Shown here one piece after another: positions 14,857 to 15,599 of a stretch of 15,599 nt of DNA. The translations under genes were made by a program, and so were the position numbers. The DNA comes from an uncultured bacterium (GTDB lineage Bacteria; Pseudomonadota; Alphaproteobacteria; CAISDR01): NCBI GenBank assembly GCA_903884125.1, contig CAISDR010000187.1, positions 1-15,599 on the forward strand, in the 5' to 3' direction. Position 1 is the first letter of the stretch. Each line of letters begins with the position of its first letter. The notes beneath the pieces are model-generated. The model worked only from the letters and a program-made list of their open reading frames with translations. It searched no databases and was not told where the DNA came from.

Positions 14857-15599
14857 ATGACCATCAAAACCCCCCTTTGTGATTTACTGGGTGTTGAAAA
14901 ACCCATCATGCTGGCGGGCATGGGCGGTGTGTCCTATGCCGAAGTCTGCGCGGCCGTGTCGAATGCCGGTGGCTTTGGCTGTCTGGGCATGGCCGGTGTA
15001 CCGACACCAGAAATCCGCAATCAGATGCGGCGTGTGCGTGAACTGACAGACAAGCCATTCGGTGTCGACCTGTTGGCGGCCGTTCCCGGATCGCTGGAAG
15101 CAGCCATCGATATTATTATCGATGAAGGGGCGAAAGCCTTTGTAGCCGGGCTTGGCGCGCCGATCTCCGTGATCGAACGCCTGCACAAGGCAGGCATTTT
15201 GGTCTTCACCGTCTGCGGATCGGTCAAGCACGCCAAAAAGGCACAGGATGCGGGCTGTGACGGCGTGATCGCGCAGGGCACGGAAGCCGGTGGACACACC
15301 GGACGGATTGCGGGCATGGCCCTGATCCCGCAGATTGTGGATGCAGTAAAAGTGCCAGTGGTCGGTGCCGGTGCCATTGTTGATGGACGCGGCCTTGCCG
15401 CTGCTTTGGCCTTTGGGGCGCAGGGCGTATGGATGGGCACGCGCTTTATCGCCTCGAACGAGGCGCATGCGGGCGCTGTCTATAAACAGGCTATTCTTGA
15501 CGCCCGTGATGAGGATACCACGATCACCCGCTGTTACACCGGCAAGACGTTACGCACTTTGGATAATGCCTATGTGCGCGATTGGGAAACCCGTGCAGG
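14857..15599 (+). CDS. FMN-dependent nitronate monooxygenase-like oxidoreductase, 5' part
   Basis: This gene runs off the right edge with about 247 residues visible; the family is usually around 320. It is a TIM-barrel flavoprotein of the nitronate monooxygenase/2-nitropropane dioxygenase group, related to enoyl-ACP reductase FabK. Visible signs are KPIMLAGMGGVS near the N-terminus, SNAGGFGCLGMAG, QGTEAGGHTG (the glycine-rich segment with the usual active-site His) and the phosphate-binding GAGAIVDGRGLAAALAFGAQ, followed by GVWMGTRFIA. The start is ATG 14857 with AAGG at 14847-14850; another in-frame ATG at 14851 is too near that site. Substrate unknown: detoxifying nitronates or reducing an enoyl thioester are both possible. 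It may work with the SDR encoded just upstream. Confidence 0.9.
   Translation, partial: MTIKTPLCDLLGVEKPIMLAGMGGVSYAEVCAAVSNAGGFGCLGMAGVPTPEIRNQMRRVRELTDKPFGVDLLAAVPGSLEAAIDIIIDEGAKAFVAGLGAPISVIERLHKAGILVFTVCGSVKHAKKAQDAGCDGVIAQGTEAGGHTGRIAGMALIPQIVDAVKVPVVGAGAIVDGRGLAAALAFGAQGVWMGTRFIASNEAHAGAVYKQAILDARDEDTTITRCYTGKTLRTLDNAYVRDWETRA

Noticed and set aside
14884..15468. 194-codon frame on the minus strand
   Set aside because: Antisense of the nitronate monooxygenase-like gene, whose frame shows clear FMN-binding motifs.

Overview
The window looks like chromosomal DNA from an aerobic anoxygenic phototrophic alphaproteobacterium. The evidence is the order acsF - puhE - hemA at the left edge, which is the right end of the puh side of a photosynthesis gene cluster, with ALA-synthase-type (Shemin) tetrapyrrole synthesis. 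Other alphaproteobacterial marks are a CHCC zinc-finger protein of the NDUFS6-like type, a perfect FNR-type box, and a GC-rich, closely packed layout. I cannot name the genus; a marine Rhodospirillales-like organism is a guess.

Layout. 1-3771 (+): the end of acsF (aerobic diiron Mg-protoporphyrin monomethyl ester cyclase), then a 569-residue protein joining a complete PuhE membrane domain to a complete G3E/CobW GTPase, then hemA. 3893-4555 (+): a stand-alone LON substrate-binding-domain protein. 4567-5565 (-): hemC, convergent with it. 5619-7533 (-): a split aerotaxis receptor, made of an Aer-type PAS protein whose gene overlaps by 26 bases a membrane methyl-accepting protein with no periplasmic domain. 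Upstream of it (7534-7845) is an AT-rich regulatory stretch with a perfect FNR box placed as at a class II FNR promoter. 7846-8631 (-): a family 2 glycosyltransferase. 8690-8766 (-): tRNA-Arg(CCG). 8956-12845 (+): zinc-finger protein, polA, and a DUF169 protein. 12821-13489 (-): a YedK/HMCES abasic-site protein. 13528-15599 (+): a NUDIX hydrolase, an SDR oxidoreductase and the beginning of an FMN-dependent nitronate monooxygenase-like protein that runs off the window.

How the genes relate. acsF, the puhE fusion and hemA belong to bacteriochlorophyll/haem supply and photosystem assembly, and hemC is an earlier shared step of the same pathway. The PAS/MCP pair probably senses redox or oxygen through a flavin, and its promoter appears switched on at low oxygen, which fits an organism that positions itself in oxygen gradients. 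The right half is housekeeping (DNA repair and replication, nucleotide clean-up, redox enzymes). The most unusual item is the PuhE-G3E fusion: it ties a GTP-driven metallochaperone-type domain to a membrane photosystem protein, between the genes of a diiron cyclase and ALA synthase. No mobile elements, CRISPR arrays or phage genes were seen.
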